Shown here in pieces: positions 33,846 through 42,689 of a stretch of 64,000 nucleotides of DNA. The stretch is from Kosakonia arachidis (GTDB lineage Bacteria; Pseudomonadota; Gammaproteobacteria; Enterobacterales; Enterobacteriaceae), in assembly GCF_900116535.1 (NCBI RefSeq), contig NZ_FPAU01000001.1, positions 979,218-1,043,217 of the forward strand. The letters are read 5' to 3'. The notes beneath the pieces were generated by a model, which made no database searches, had not been told where the DNA came from, and saw nothing but the letters and a program-made list of their open reading frames with translations. Position 1 is the stretch's first letter; the number at the start of each line of letters is the position of its first letter. The position numbers and the translations under genes were made by a program.

Positions 33846-35234
33846 TTACTTTTTCGGGGAGATTTTGCGGCGCAGGTAATTAGCCGCCAGGGCCGCGATA
33901 AGGCCGCACAGGCTCATCAGCAGCCAGGCTGTACGGAAGGATTCAGGTGCATCAGCCTTACCGCTTAGCGCAACAAAAAGCGCCACGCCGATTGCCGCAC
34001 CAATCTGGCGTGAGGTGTTGATGAGCCCTGTTCCTGTCGAATACATATGGGCCGGAAGCCCGGAAACTGCTCCTGCCATAAAGCCCGTCTGCGCGATACC
34101 CGCACCGAGTCCGGTCATAATCAGGCCGGGCAAATAGTCCAGTAACCAGGCATCACCAGTATGGTTACTAAGCGTAAAAAACCACCATAGTCCGCTCAGG
34201 AAGTACAGTACGGAGCCTGCGACAGCAAGGTTCTGCGGGCTGGCCTTTACCCTCCCGATAAGCAGAGAGGCGACAACGGCGGTACCGGGTCCCGCAGCAA
34301 AAGCAAGACCTGCCTGCGCGGCGGTCAGGTGCCATGCCTGGGTCAGGAACATCGTGCCGCCAAGTAACATAACGGCAAAACTCATATAAAAACATCCCAT
34401 GCCTATTGTTGCCGTTGTGAAAGCCCGGGAATGGAAGAGGCTCAGGTCGAGAAGAGGACGGGAGGATTTCAGGCAGTGGTACACAAATACCGTCAGGACG
34501 ACGATGGCTCCCACACTGCCCGTGAGAATACCGGCTTCATGGGTGGCCCATTCCGAAGTGTGAGCGATGGTGGCGGTGAGAAGGGCTATTCCTGTCGTCA
34601 GGAGTACGCTTCCCGTGATGTCGGGTGCAGGCCCGGTATGCGGTGCACTTTCTTTCAGGTATCGGGTACATATGAGAGCCCCAATCACGATTGGCACGTT
34701 GATGAAGAAAAGCAGATGCCAGTCAGCCTGTACCAGAACACCCCCCAGGACAGGACCGGCCGCTGCCGCAACCGAGCCGGTGGCTGCCCAGAAGCCGATC
34801 ACCTGCTTATGCTTCTCCTGAGGATATGCACTCAGTAGTAGCCCAAGGCTTGTCGGGATGAGCATGGCCGCTGCAAACCCCTGTATTGCTCGTGCGGCGA
34901 TGAGTATCCAGAGCGTGGGTGCTAGCCCACAGAGCAGACTCGACAGACCAAACAGGGCCAGACCTACCGAGAAGATGGTCCGTCGACCGTACCGGTCGGC
35001 AAAACGACCACTCAGCACCAGCGTTGAGGCAAAACAGACGGAGAAGATCGTCAGAATCAGTGACAGCGTGGCCTCGGGTTGCCCGGGAAAACTTCGGCTG
35101 ATCGACGGGAAGGCAAGGTTGACGACAAATAAGTCCAGTGAGCTCAGGATGCTGCCCAGTCCGATTGAAAGCAGACCTGCCGGGTGAATACGTGATGGTG
35201 AACTCGCTGTTATGGTTGATGAATTAAGGGCCAT
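33846..35234 (-). CDS. MFS multidrug-type transporter (DHA2/EmrB-QacA family)
   Basis: A 462-residue inner-membrane drug:proton antiporter of the 14-helix DHA2 family. Asp34 in the first helix (SSLDLFVVNLAFP) and motif A GRFADRYGRR (76-85) are typical, as is the motif-C-like stretch around GSVAAAAGPVLGGVLVQ. ATG 35234 follows GAGAGGAACA. It is divergent from a marR gene with a shared operator-like palindrome between them. The most likely arrangement is therefore a MarR-repressed efflux pump. The substrate is unknown. Confidence 0.85.
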   Translation of the reverse strand: MALNSSTITASSPSRIHPAGLLSIGLGSILSSLDLFVVNLAFPSISRSFPGQPEATLSLILTIFSVCFASTLVLSGRFADRYGRRTIFSVGLALFGLSSLLCGLAPTLWILIAARAIQGFAAAMLIPTSLGLLLSAYPQEKHKQVIGFWAATGSVAAAAGPVLGGVLVQADWHLLFFINVPIVIGALICTRYLKESAPHTGPAPDITGSVLLTTGIALLTATIAHTSEWATHEAGILTGSVGAIVVLTVFVYHCLKSSRPLLDLSLFHSRAFTTATIGMGCFYMSFAVMLLGGTMFLTQAWHLTAAQAGLAFAAGPGTAVVASLLIGRVKASPQNLAVAGSVLYFLSGLWWFFTLSNHTGDAWLLDYLPGLIMTGLGAGIAQTGFMAGAVSGLPAHMYSTGTGLINTSRQIGAAIGVALFVALSGKADAPESFRTAWLLMSLCGLIAALAANYLRRKISPKK

Positions 35235-35286
35235 TGTTCCTCTCTGAATAAAGCGCTACCCACTGACTGCAGGTATAACAATATAC

Positions 35287-35304
35287 GTGTATATACCCGC
35301 ATAT
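35287..35304. promoter_or_regulatory. Operator-like site A, upstream of the MFS gene
   Basis: GTGTATATACCCGCATAT closely matches the perfect palindrome GGGTATATACCC at 35916-35927. It lies 53 bp upstream of the MFS start codon. It is inferred to be a binding site for the adjacent MarR-family protein. Confidence 0.55.
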
Positions 35305-35417
35305 GGCGACGAGCGTCAATGCTTTCCAACCTGCAGAACAATAAACCTTCGCTTTCAGCCATGAAGTCTCTGCATCAGATGATTCTCTTCCGGCATCGCT
35401 TTCTGGACTCAGGTATA

Positions 35418-35434
35418 ATGTGGGTATATGCTCG
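35418..35434. promoter_or_regulatory. Operator-like site B, upstream of marR
   Basis: ATGTGGGTATATGCTCG contains the GGGTATAT half of the shared motif and lies 42-58 bp upstream of the chosen MarR start codon, where an autorepressor would act. Confidence 0.5.
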
Positions 35435-35475
35435 TAAACCCCTTTTGTTATCTGAACTTGATATGGGCACTGGAT

Positions 35476-35877
35476 ATGAGTTCTCCCTGCTACTGTAAAA
35501 ATCTGCGTGATTTCACACGTAAGATGACCGCGATTTACGACGCCGAGCTGGATGCCTATGGCATCAATATTGCGCAGTATTCGTTGATGAGGCTGGTGAT
35601 AAACAATAGTCCCGTAAGCCTTACCCGGCTCGGTGATATCGCCGGGCTGGATCGTTCTACGGTAGGACGAAACGTCACCGTTCTGGCGCGTCAGGGGTGG
35701 TTGCAGGTCGACCGTGATGGTATGGACAAAAGGCAGCAGCAGGTCTCCATCACCCCTGAAGGTGAAGCGCTCATCAGAGAAGCCTTTCCGGCCTGGCAGC
35801 GCTGCCAGCACATCATTGAAGAACGTCTTGGCGCGGACAACGTCAGGGCGCTGCAGCACATTTTTCACCAAATCTGA
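35476..35877 (+). CDS. MarR-family transcriptional regulator
   Basis: A 133-residue winged-helix regulator. The DNA-binding part is visible as SLTRLGDIAGLDRSTVGRNVTVLARQGWL, followed by the wing DKRQQQVSITPEGEALI. ATG 35476 (MSSPCYCKNLRDFTRKM) is preferred because an in-frame ATG at 35428 falls inside an operator-like repeat. CYCKNLR is typical of MarR proteins that begin near here, and Cys residues at the N terminus could allow redox sensing. It lies between the divergent MFS pump and the aldo-keto reductase, both with matching palindromes, so it is probably their local repressor. Confidence 0.82.
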   Translation: MSSPCYCKNLRDFTRKMTAIYDAELDAYGINIAQYSLMRLVINNSPVSLTRLGDIAGLDRSTVGRNVTVLARQGWLQVDRDGMDKRQQQVSITPEGEALIREAFPAWQRCQHIIEERLGADNVRALQHIFHQI

Positions 35878-35911
35878 ATTGCAGGTTGCCAGCTTAAAAG
35901 AATAAAATGAC

Positions 35912-35931
35912 ATATGGGTATATACCCGTAT
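35912..35931. promoter_or_regulatory. Operator-like site C, upstream of the aldo-keto reductase
   Basis: ATATGGGTATATACCCGTAT is almost fully palindromic, with a perfect 12-bp core GGGTATATACCC (35916-35927). It is the best of three related sites around marR and lies 57 bp upstream of the aldo-keto reductase start. Confidence 0.6.
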
Positions 35932-35987
35932 ATATGAATCTATTTTAAAGACCAAATAAATCATTAACATAAGTAAGAGGTGGCAAT

Positions 35988-36998
35988 GTGAAATATCAGA
36001 TCCTTGGCAATACGGGCGTTAGAGTCTCCTCAGTGGCCCTGGGAACGGCAAATTTTGGCATGCGGTGGGGGTACGGCGCATCATTAGACGAAAGTCGGGC
36101 GATTTTAGATGCTTTTGAAGCGGATGGCGGTAACTTTATAGATACGGCTGATGTGTATCAGTTCGGTGAATCGGAAGAGTTTCTGGGGGCCCTCCTTCAG
36201 GGACGCAGAGAAAATTTCTTTCTCGCGACAAAATATTCGAGCGGCGCATCTAAAGTGGCCGGCGGGCTGGTTACAGGCAACAGTCGTCGGGCGATGGTGT
36301 CCTCGGTGGAGTCGAGCCTGAAGCGGCTTAAAACCGATCGTATCGATTTATACTGGGTTCATCATCCTGACGATATCACGCCGTCAGAAGAACTGGTCCG
36401 GGGACTTGAAGATCTATCCAGAGCCGGAAAAATTCTTTACGCCGGTTTGTCCAATTTTTCGGCCTGGCGGCTGGCACGCGCAGCAACGCTTGCCGAACTG
36501 TATCACGCGGTGCCCATTGTCGCCTCTCAGTTCCAGTACAGTCTGGTTTCACGTCAACCCGAACGTGACATGCTGAAAGCCTGCAGAGCGCTGCAGATAA
36601 CCCCCATAACCTGGTCCCCGCTGGGCGGTGGAATGCTCACCGGCAAATACCGTGCCGGTGAAAAAGGCAGGGCAGAAGGGATGGGGGGAAAAGTATTCCA
36701 GGCGGAAAACAACGAACAGCGGAGCGCCATTCTCGACGAAGTTCTGGCTATTGCCGCTGAAACCGGGGCAAGCCCCGACCAGGTGGCTATTGCCTGGGTT
36801 GCTGCACAGCAATGTATCCCTATTATCGGCCCCCGGACGCAGGCGCAGTACGTCAGTAATGTGGGGTTTTCAGGGTTGAATCTCACAGAGGCACAAATCG
36901 ACAGGCTGAACAGCGTCAGCCAGTTTGACAATGACATTAAAACGGCCCCCGTGCAGGCATTACTGGATCAGGTTATACCAGGTAAACCAGTGGCATAA
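35988..36998 (+). CDS. Aldo/keto reductase
   Basis: A 336-residue NADPH-dependent oxidoreductase of the AKR superfamily. The catalytic tetrad is Asp52, Tyr57, Lys82 and a His at 125/126 (FIDTADVYQFGES; LATKYSS; LYWVHHPD). The C-terminal cofactor-binding stretch ITWSPLGGGMLTGKYR is present. GTG 35988 is used, preceded by AAGAGG. Placement with a MarR regulator and an efflux pump suggests detoxification of reactive carbonyls, but that is inference. Confidence 0.85.
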   Translation: MKYQILGNTGVRVSSVALGTANFGMRWGYGASLDESRAILDAFEADGGNFIDTADVYQFGESEEFLGALLQGRRENFFLATKYSSGASKVAGGLVTGNSRRAMVSSVESSLKRLKTDRIDLYWVHHPDDITPSEELVRGLEDLSRAGKILYAGLSNFSAWRLARAATLAELYHAVPIVASQFQYSLVSRQPERDMLKACRALQITPITWSPLGGGMLTGKYRAGEKGRAEGMGGKVFQAENNEQRSAILDEVLAIAAETGASPDQVAIAWVAAQQCIPIIGPRTQAQYVSNVGFSGLNLTEAQIDRLNSVSQFDNDIKTAPVQALLDQVIPGKPVA

Positions 36999-37096
36999 CA
37001 TGAGGACTATGGTCTGGGGAATAAACTGACATCAGAACTGTTGTCAGTTTATCCGACCGAAGTGACTGGAACAGGATCACGCGAACTGTCTGTGTT

Positions 37097-37684
37097 TCAC
37101 AGCAACATATCTACCGCGACCAGTACCAGTGCCCCTGCAAGGATCATATTGACCAGGCGACCGTGCCGGTGCAGAAGCGTCTGAAACAGGTGTCCTGCTG
37201 CCGCCCAGCAGAGATTGCCAAAGGCGCCGATCAGAGCCAGTAGAACGCTGACCAGAATAATCCAGACCTTACTGCTGGTATAGGGGATGACGAAGGCGGA
37301 GAGAGCCGTTATCCCGTAAAGGATGATTTTTACATTCGCAAACTGCAGTAAAAAACTGGTTCTGAAGGTCAGTGGGACGTCAGAGCCGGTGTTATTTGCC
37401 TGCTGACTTCGGGCAATTTTCAACGCCAGCCAGAGAATATAAACCACGCCTGACCAGGTCAGCCAGTGGGTGACGGCAGGCAGTGTTCGGGTTATCGCCA
37501 CGGTAAATAAGGCGCACAGGAGCATAATAATGAGAAATCCTGCTCCCATGCCAGCCAGTGGACGCAGGCTTTTACGGAATCCGTGAGTATGCACGCTGCT
37601 CAGAGCCAGAATGTTATTAGGACCCGGGGTAAGTGCAGTAATGAAAGTATAAGCCAGAAAAGCTCCGGCAATCGAAAGTGACAT
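37097..37684 (-). CDS. LysE/RhtB-family amino-acid exporter
   Basis: A 195-residue inner-membrane protein with about six hydrophobic segments. It carries the family N-terminal motif FITALTPGPNNILALSSVHTHG and GxGxGF-like GMGAGFLI. ATG 37684 is preceded by AGGAG. It is divergent from a LysR gene, the usual arrangement for a LysR-controlled amino-acid or homoserine-lactone exporter. The cargo cannot be predicted. Confidence 0.82.
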   Translation of the reverse strand: MSLSIAGAFLAYTFITALTPGPNNILALSSVHTHGFRKSLRPLAGMGAGFLIIMLLCALFTVAITRTLPAVTHWLTWSGVVYILWLALKIARSQQANNTGSDVPLTFRTSFLLQFANVKIILYGITALSAFVIPYTSSKVWIILVSVLLALIGAFGNLCWAAAGHLFQTLLHRHGRLVNMILAGALVLVAVDMLL

Positions 37685-37788
37685 AATAACTCCTCTTTTT
37701 TTTTAATTTAGAGGATGCCAATAAGAAAAAATATTGAATGTTTTCGCATTCATGATTCAACGTTATGAATACTTCACAGGAGACAATC

Positions 37789-38667
37789 TTGGACTTACGT
37801 CGTTTGTTAACCCTCAGGACCATTCTGGAAGAAGGATCGTTTGCCAAAGCAGCCAGTAAACTTTGCTGTACGCAGTCAACGGTCACATTTCAGATCAGAC
37901 AACTTGAGGCCGAATACGGTGTTCAGCTGTTTGAAAAAATTGGTCGCCGCATGGTGCCAACGGATGCCGCCAGGAATATGATGCCCTATATTGATGTGAT
38001 GATGGTCGCCATAAATGGTATTAAACAGGCCGTCCAACAACATGCTGAACCGGAAGGTGAATTGCGCATTGCCGTGGGCGAGACGCTACTTTCCTACAAG
38101 ATACCGCAGGTGCTAAAGAGTTTTAAAAAAAGAGCGCCGAATGTGTTGCTGTCTCTGCAATCCCAGAACTGTTATACAATCCGTGACAGTTTGCTGGCCA
38201 ATGAAATTGATTTGGGGATTTTCTATCGGGTGGGCAAGGATGCGTCTCTTATCACGGAAAACTATGGCGAACATCCTCTCGTGCTCGTTGCCTCTCCTGA
38301 ATTAACGCTGGTTGATTTCACACGGGGAAATCAGCATATCCCCGTCAGTTTCATTATTAATGAAAAACAATGTGTATTTCGTCTGATGTTTGAATCTGTC
38401 CTCAGACAAAGAAAAATAACGATTGACTCCACCATTGAGCTCATCAGCATTGAAAGTATTAAGCAGTGCGTCATGGCCAATACAGGCGTGACATACTTAC
38501 CGCGATTCACGGTGGAGAAAGATCTGCGTGCCGGACTGCTGCAGGAACTTCCTCTGTCACCAGTCCCTGAAACCCTTTCTGCAGTGTGTGCTCATCACTC
38601 AGGTAAGGTCATTACGCCAGCAATGGGGCTGTTTATTCAGTCCTTACGGGAGAGTCTGGACGCTTGA
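37789..38667 (+). CDS. LysR-family transcriptional regulator
   Basis: A 292-residue LysR regulator. TTG 37789 is chosen as start: AGGAG lies 7 bases upstream and it gives the usual LysR opening LDLRRLLTLRTILEEGSFAKAASKL. An in-frame ATG at 37765 adds eight residues and has no ribosome site. The helix-turn-helix is at residues 18-37 and the effector-binding domain fills the rest (LRIAVGETLLSYKIP). It probably controls the divergent LysE exporter, with about 100 bp of shared upstream DNA. Confidence 0.85.
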   Translation: MDLRRLLTLRTILEEGSFAKAASKLCCTQSTVTFQIRQLEAEYGVQLFEKIGRRMVPTDAARNMMPYIDVMMVAINGIKQAVQQHAEPEGELRIAVGETLLSYKIPQVLKSFKKRAPNVLLSLQSQNCYTIRDSLLANEIDLGIFYRVGKDASLITENYGEHPLVLVASPELTLVDFTRGNQHIPVSFIINEKQCVFRLMFESVLRQRKITIDSTIELISIESIKQCVMANTGVTYLPRFTVEKDLRAGLLQELPLSPVPETLSAVCAHHSGKVITPAMGLFIQSLRESLDA

Positions 38668-39069
38668 CCGCTGCCCTCATACTGCTTTGCAGAATTGCCC
38701 CATCGATTTTAGCCGTTGACAGGACTGATAATAGTTAACGGCTAAAGAATGTCACGATAAGCCGGATTCCCGGAAGTCCAGGTACGGCTGATGACACCGG
38801 GTCAATTTTTCCTTTCATTCTCAGGTATGCGCGGCGTGCTCCTTCTGATGATGACAGGAAAGCAACAAGTGAGTACCTGCCTGCATCAATCAGAAAACTC
38901 ATCAAAGGCTCGATATAATAAACGCGTGCGTTTCTTTTGGTAGGAGCGTCGTAAAGATAGAGGTAAAATCTTTTCTTCTGGCATTATTCGCTAAGTGCCA
39001 GAAGCGGAAGTTGATAACATTGCGATATGTTATTTTAAGGGGGCAGGGCAAAAGTTAACTAATAAACTC
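38668..39069. other. Non-coding interval with a long inverted repeat
   Basis: No gene is visible in these 402 bases. TTAGCCGTT (38709-38717) is repeated inverted as AACGGCTAA (38737-38745), with one further mismatch-tolerant extension. The loop is about 19 bases and there is no T-run, so it may be a recombination scar or a protein site rather than a terminator. Confidence 0.5.
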
Positions 39070-39609
39070 TTATGAAAGAACAAGTGAATTAAGGACATGA
39101 TCCTGCCATACCCCGTTTATTTTGAGATAAGATTGTGCATACCCTTCTTTAACAAACCCCAGTTTTTCAAGAGTCTTACTACTGCGAATGTTATCAGGAA
39201 GATGATTGGCCATAATTCTGTGCATTCCGTACTTTTCATGAACATAGGTGATTGATTTATTGAGAGCTTCATGCATTATCCCTTTACCTTGATAAGCATG
39301 ATCGAGCGAAAATCCTAGATAGCATGCTTCGAACACACCAAATATGAAGTTGGTGAAGTTTATACTTCCGATTATTTTGCTTTCATTCTTTAAAGTAAAA
39401 ACCAGGTTCAAACACTTTTTATTCTCATAATCGTTTAGTGCGTTTATTATTCTGCTTGATATGTTTTCAAGTTTAAAGTAGTCATCATTACGTAATGGTT
39501 CAAAGGGTGCCAGGTGTGACCTGTTATTAAGTAGATAGTGCTGAAAAGCTTCTGCAAGGTCGGTTACGAGCAAGTACACATCAGTTCGTTCTGTAGAAAA
39601 TAACTTCAT
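39070..39609 (-). CDS. GNAT-family N-acetyltransferase (RimJ/RimL type)
   Basis: A 179-residue acetyltransferase resembling ribosomal-protein N-acetyltransferases. The acetyl-CoA binding pattern YQGKGIMHEAL is at about residues 106-116, followed by the NHLPDNIRSSKTLEKLGFVKEG stretch typical of the RimJ/RimL subgroup. Base composition is clearly more AT-rich than in the backbone, suggesting recent acquisition. The substrate is unknown. Confidence 0.83.
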   Translation of the reverse strand: MKLFSTERTDVYLLVTDLAEAFQHYLLNNRSHLAPFEPLRNDDYFKLENISSRIINALNDYENKKCLNLVFTLKNESKIIGSINFTNFIFGVFEACYLGFSLDHAYQGKGIMHEALNKSITYVHEKYGMHRIMANHLPDNIRSSKTLEKLGFVKEGYAQSYLKINGVWQDHVLNSLVLS

Positions 39610-39741
39610 AACTTATCCTTATGTCAAAATATAGGCCTGGTGGGTTAATAAAATGCTCTCTGTAAAACGATCTATAGATATTCTGATTAATAATATATTT
39701 CTAATTTAATATTATCAATTTTTGCCGGATTGTTGGGCGTT

Positions 39742-39936
39742 TTAGGGCCAGTCTTCGCGCATAGCTGACTCGCTGCTCATGCCACTTGTCAGCCGTGCGC
39801 CAGTTATAGTCATTCGAACCCTGAGAATGACACTTTTAAGTGATTCCGGGTATGCGCTTATTGTGATCTCATCACGGAATTCAGGTGTGTACTGTTTACG
39901 GGGCGTTTTGCTGGTTGATGTGGATTTTGTCATTTG
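39742..39936 (-). mobile_element. IS3-family orfA fragment inserted in a LysR gene
   Basis: Leftward from ATG 39933 the sequence encodes MTKSTSTSKTPRKQYTPEF, which matches the N terminus of the complete IS3-type OrfA found at 53752-54051 in both protein and DNA (the stretch tgtgtactgtttacgg is shared). After about 21 codons the similarity ends and unrelated residues run to a stop at 39742. Neither IS end is visible, so this is a scar left by deletion or recombination, not an active element. Confidence 0.7.
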
Positions 39937-40213
39937 CTTCACCTGGCACGAAATCCGGCTTCCGGACCAGAGTGGCTTCAGGCTGCCGCAGCGCCTGTGA
40001 AATGGGTTCAGCCAACGCGCGCGCCGTCGGCAACAGGCCATCTGCGCTGTGCAAAAATAACGGATCTCCGAACAGCTTTCGTAACCTCGACAATGCTGCA
40101 CTCATGGCGGGTTGACTCACGCCAATCTGAGTAGCGGCCCGCGTCACATTGCGCTCGGTCATCAGCGCATCGAATGCTGCGAGCAGATTCAAGTTAATTC
40201 CGTGAAAATCCAT
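39937..40213 (-). pseudogene. LysR-family regulator, truncated by IS remnant
   Basis: From ATG 40213 the sequence encodes a normal LysR N terminus: GINLNLLAAFDALMTERNVT, then the helix-turn-helix and RLRKLFGDPLFL. The family similarity ends near residue 92, where an IS3-type orfA fragment joins; the whole effector-binding domain is gone. The original gene was divergent from the SnoaL-like gene at 40326, the same layout as the intact LysR-SnoaL pair at 46136-47572. The fragment might still bind DNA but could not respond to a ligand. Confidence 0.8.
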
Positions 40214-40325
40214 AAATCAAATAATCATTCATATCATTCATTTGTTAGACGGATTTTATCGCAAGGAAGACACTTTAGTCATCCACAACCACTTGTAGGT
40301 AACTGTACCCTAAGGGAAGCAACCT

Positions 40326-40772
40326 ATGAACACAATCAACGCCGAACTCACCGAGCGTCTGCGCATCGAGCGCCAGGCCGTAGAAACGCTGTATCGCGCC
40401 TTCAGCGAAAAGAATCCCGATCTCGTAGATACCGTGCTGGCGCCGCAATGGGAGGACATCCCGCTGGCGCCGGGCCATGCCCCCGGGCCGGAAGGTATCA
40501 AGCCGATTATCCGCGACCTCGGCGAGGCTTTTCCCGATGTACAGATCGCTATCCAGGACATGATCCAGGTGCCTGGCCAGATCGGAGTGCGTGCCGAGAT
40601 CAGCGGTACGCACCAGGGCGAATTTTTCGGAATAGCACCTACTGGCAAGAAGGTCAGCTTCCGATTGCATGAATTCCACACGCTGAGCGGCAGCCGCGTC
40701 ACCACCACATGGCACATGGAGGACTGGTTCGGCCTGTTCCTTCAGCTTGGACAGTTCCCCGTCCAGTCCTGA
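40326..40772 (+). CDS. SnoaL-like (NTF2-fold) ester cyclase family protein
   Basis: A 148-residue protein of the SnoaL-like polyketide-cyclase/ester-cyclase superfamily. The pattern VETLYRAFSEKNPDLVDTVLAPQWEDIP, followed by a central FPDVQIAIQDMIQVPGQIGVRAEISGTHQGEFFGI and VTTTWHMEDWFGL, is typical. In most bacterial cases the substrate is unknown; they are often found with oxidoreductases of small-molecule detoxification. It is the first gene of a four-gene rightward group with 23 bp to the next. Confidence 0.75.
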   Translation: MNTINAELTERLRIERQAVETLYRAFSEKNPDLVDTVLAPQWEDIPLAPGHAPGPEGIKPIIRDLGEAFPDVQIAIQDMIQVPGQIGVRAEISGTHQGEFFGIAPTGKKVSFRLHEFHTLSGSRVTTTWHMEDWFGLFLQLGQFPVQS

Positions 40773-40795
40773 TTATTTTGAAGGCAAGGTTCATT

Positions 40796-41716
40796 ATGAA
40801 AGCAGCACTCATCCAGACTTTCGGTAGCCCGGACGTCATCAGTATCGGTGAAATGACCGTGCGTAATCCGCAACCGGGAGAGGTTGTGGTTCGCATCGAA
40901 GCGGCTGGTATCAATCCCCTGGACGTGAAAATCATTGCAGGTTATCTGCAACAGGTTTTCCCGGTCGATTTCCCCTACGTTCCAGGCACCGACTTTAGCG
41001 GCGTGGTCGACGTGGTCGGCACACAGGTAACGCATCTGCAACCGGGCGACCGCGTGTTCGGGCGAAGCATGCCCAACGCTGGCGGCGCTATTGCGCAGAG
41101 CATCGTAACCGCGGCTGCAGACCTGTGTGTCATTCCGGCTGCCATGAGCTTCGAGCAAGCAGCCTCCCTCCCGACTACATTCGGCACAGCCCGTCAGGCA
41201 CTGTTCGATATCGGTCGTTTACAGCGTGGACAGCGCGTGCTAATCCATGCTGCAGCGGGTGGTGTGGGCAGCATGGCAGTTCAGCAGGCCCATCTGGCCG
41301 GCGCATACGTTATCGGCACGGCGTCGGGTGCAAATCTCGATCTGGTGAAAAGCCTGGGTGCGGACGAAGTGATCGACTACCGCACGCAAGACTTCTCGTC
41401 ATTACGCGACATCGATCTGGTGCTCGACTCCCTGGGGGGCGAGACGCTGGAGAAATCATGGTCGGTGCTGCGTCCGGATGGGCGTATCGCGAGTTTGGTG
41501 GCATTCGACATCACGGGCAGAAACGGGATGGCCGGCGAATCTGTGTTCTTCTCGAGCGCCACGCCCTATCTGCCTGAGGCGGCCAGCCGGTTTCAGGCCG
41601 GACAACTTCAGATCGTCACCGATTCGATATTCCCGCTGGAAGATGCTCGGGCTGCGCTGGAAAAAGTGGCCACAGGCCATGCGCGCGGCAAAGTCTCGAT
41701 CCGCATGCGTAACTGA
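40796..41716 (+). CDS. NADPH:quinone-oxidoreductase-like (zinc-free MDR) enzyme
   Basis: A 306-residue medium-chain reductase with an N-terminal GroES-like domain (PGTDFSGVVDVVGTQVTHLQPGDRVFG) and a Rossmann NADPH-binding motif HAAAGGVGSMAVQQA near residue 145. The zinc-binding cysteines of alcohol dehydrogenases are absent, placing it with quinone/enone reductases. ATG 40796 (MKAALIQTFGSPDV) is used. It follows the SnoaL-like gene closely, and the SDR gene starts 15 bp later. Confidence 0.85.
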   Translation: MKAALIQTFGSPDVISIGEMTVRNPQPGEVVVRIEAAGINPLDVKIIAGYLQQVFPVDFPYVPGTDFSGVVDVVGTQVTHLQPGDRVFGRSMPNAGGAIAQSIVTAAADLCVIPAAMSFEQAASLPTTFGTARQALFDIGRLQRGQRVLIHAAAGGVGSMAVQQAHLAGAYVIGTASGANLDLVKSLGADEVIDYRTQDFSSLRDIDLVLDSLGGETLEKSWSVLRPDGRIASLVAFDITGRNGMAGESVFFSSATPYLPEAASRFQAGQLQIVTDSIFPLEDARAALEKVATGHARGKVSIRMRN

Positions 41717-41731
41717 ATCAGGAGTTATTCG

Positions 41732-42658
41732 ATGACACACAACGCGAGAAATTCGCAACAAGTAGTGCTGGTGACAGGCGCTGGCTCTGGCATCGGCCGC
41801 GCGGTTTCCCTGTCGCTGGCACGCGCAGGGCATCAGGTCTACGCAAGCATGCGTGAGATTCGGCAAAAGAATCGAGAACGAGCCGAAGCGCTACTGGAAC
41901 TCGCACGGGCGGAAGGCCTTTCATTGGATATCGTCGAACTTGACGTGCTATCCGAGGTTTGCTGCCAGGCTGCGGTAAACCAGATTCTCGCCAGACATGG
42001 GCGTGTCGATGTGGTGGTAAACAACGCCGGGATGTTGATGACAGGCATCACCGAAGCGTTCTCTATCGAACAGGTCGCACGCATCATCGACACCAACGCG
42101 CTCTCCTGGCTGCGCGTCAATCGTGCAGTCCTGCCGGCAATGCGCCGGCAGGGGGGAGGTCTTCTAATGTACGTGGGCAGCACGACTGCTCGCCTGCATG
42201 AACCTTTCCTTGGTCCCTACATCGCCAGCAAAGTCGCAGGCGATGCAATAGCCGAGATAATGGCCATGGAGTTGCGTCCCGTGGGCATCGAGAGCGTGAT
42301 CCTGGTTCCAGGTGCCTTTACCTCGGGAACTGAGCATTTCGCGCATTCCAATGCCCCGGAGTACTTCGCAATCGAACAGCAGTATGGAGATTTGCCTGAT
42401 CGGATATCGGGCCTGGCCGATCAGCTCAGTGCGATTGATGCGGCCAACGGAGGGGCATTGGATGTCTCAGCTGTCGGTCAAGCTGCTGTCGATGTGCTGG
42501 CGATACCACGCGGTCAACGACCCTTCCGCGTAGTCATTGACGGCCAGCGAAAAGGCACGGATGCAATCGATGCCATTTATCACGAGAAACAGGCGGCTTT
42601 CCTACGCCAAATGGGACTCGAAGATCTGATTCTGCCAGCACCATCAAGCGCGGTGTAG
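41732..42658 (+). CDS. Short-chain dehydrogenase/reductase (long form)
   Basis: A 308-residue SDR. The cofactor motif TGAGSGIG (15-22), NNAG (97-100) and the catalytic Ser150, Tyr163, Lys167 (VGSTTARLHEPFLGPYIASK) are intact. The C-terminal 100 residues are longer than in classical SDRs, giving a variable substrate lid. It starts 15 bp after the quinone-oxidoreductase-like gene and is followed by another SDR. The substrate is unknown. Confidence 0.85.
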   Translation: MTHNARNSQQVVLVTGAGSGIGRAVSLSLARAGHQVYASMREIRQKNRERAEALLELARAEGLSLDIVELDVLSEVCCQAAVNQILARHGRVDVVVNNAGMLMTGITEAFSIEQVARIIDTNALSWLRVNRAVLPAMRRQGGGLLMYVGSTTARLHEPFLGPYIASKVAGDAIAEIMAMELRPVGIESVILVPGAFTSGTEHFAHSNAPEYFAIEQQYGDLPDRISGLADQLSAIDAANGGALDVSAVGQAAVDVLAIPRGQRPFRVVIDGQRKGTDAIDAIYHEKQAAFLRQMGLEDLILPAPSSAV

Positions 42659-42689
42659 ACGCACTTCAATCAACACTGGAGTTTTGACC

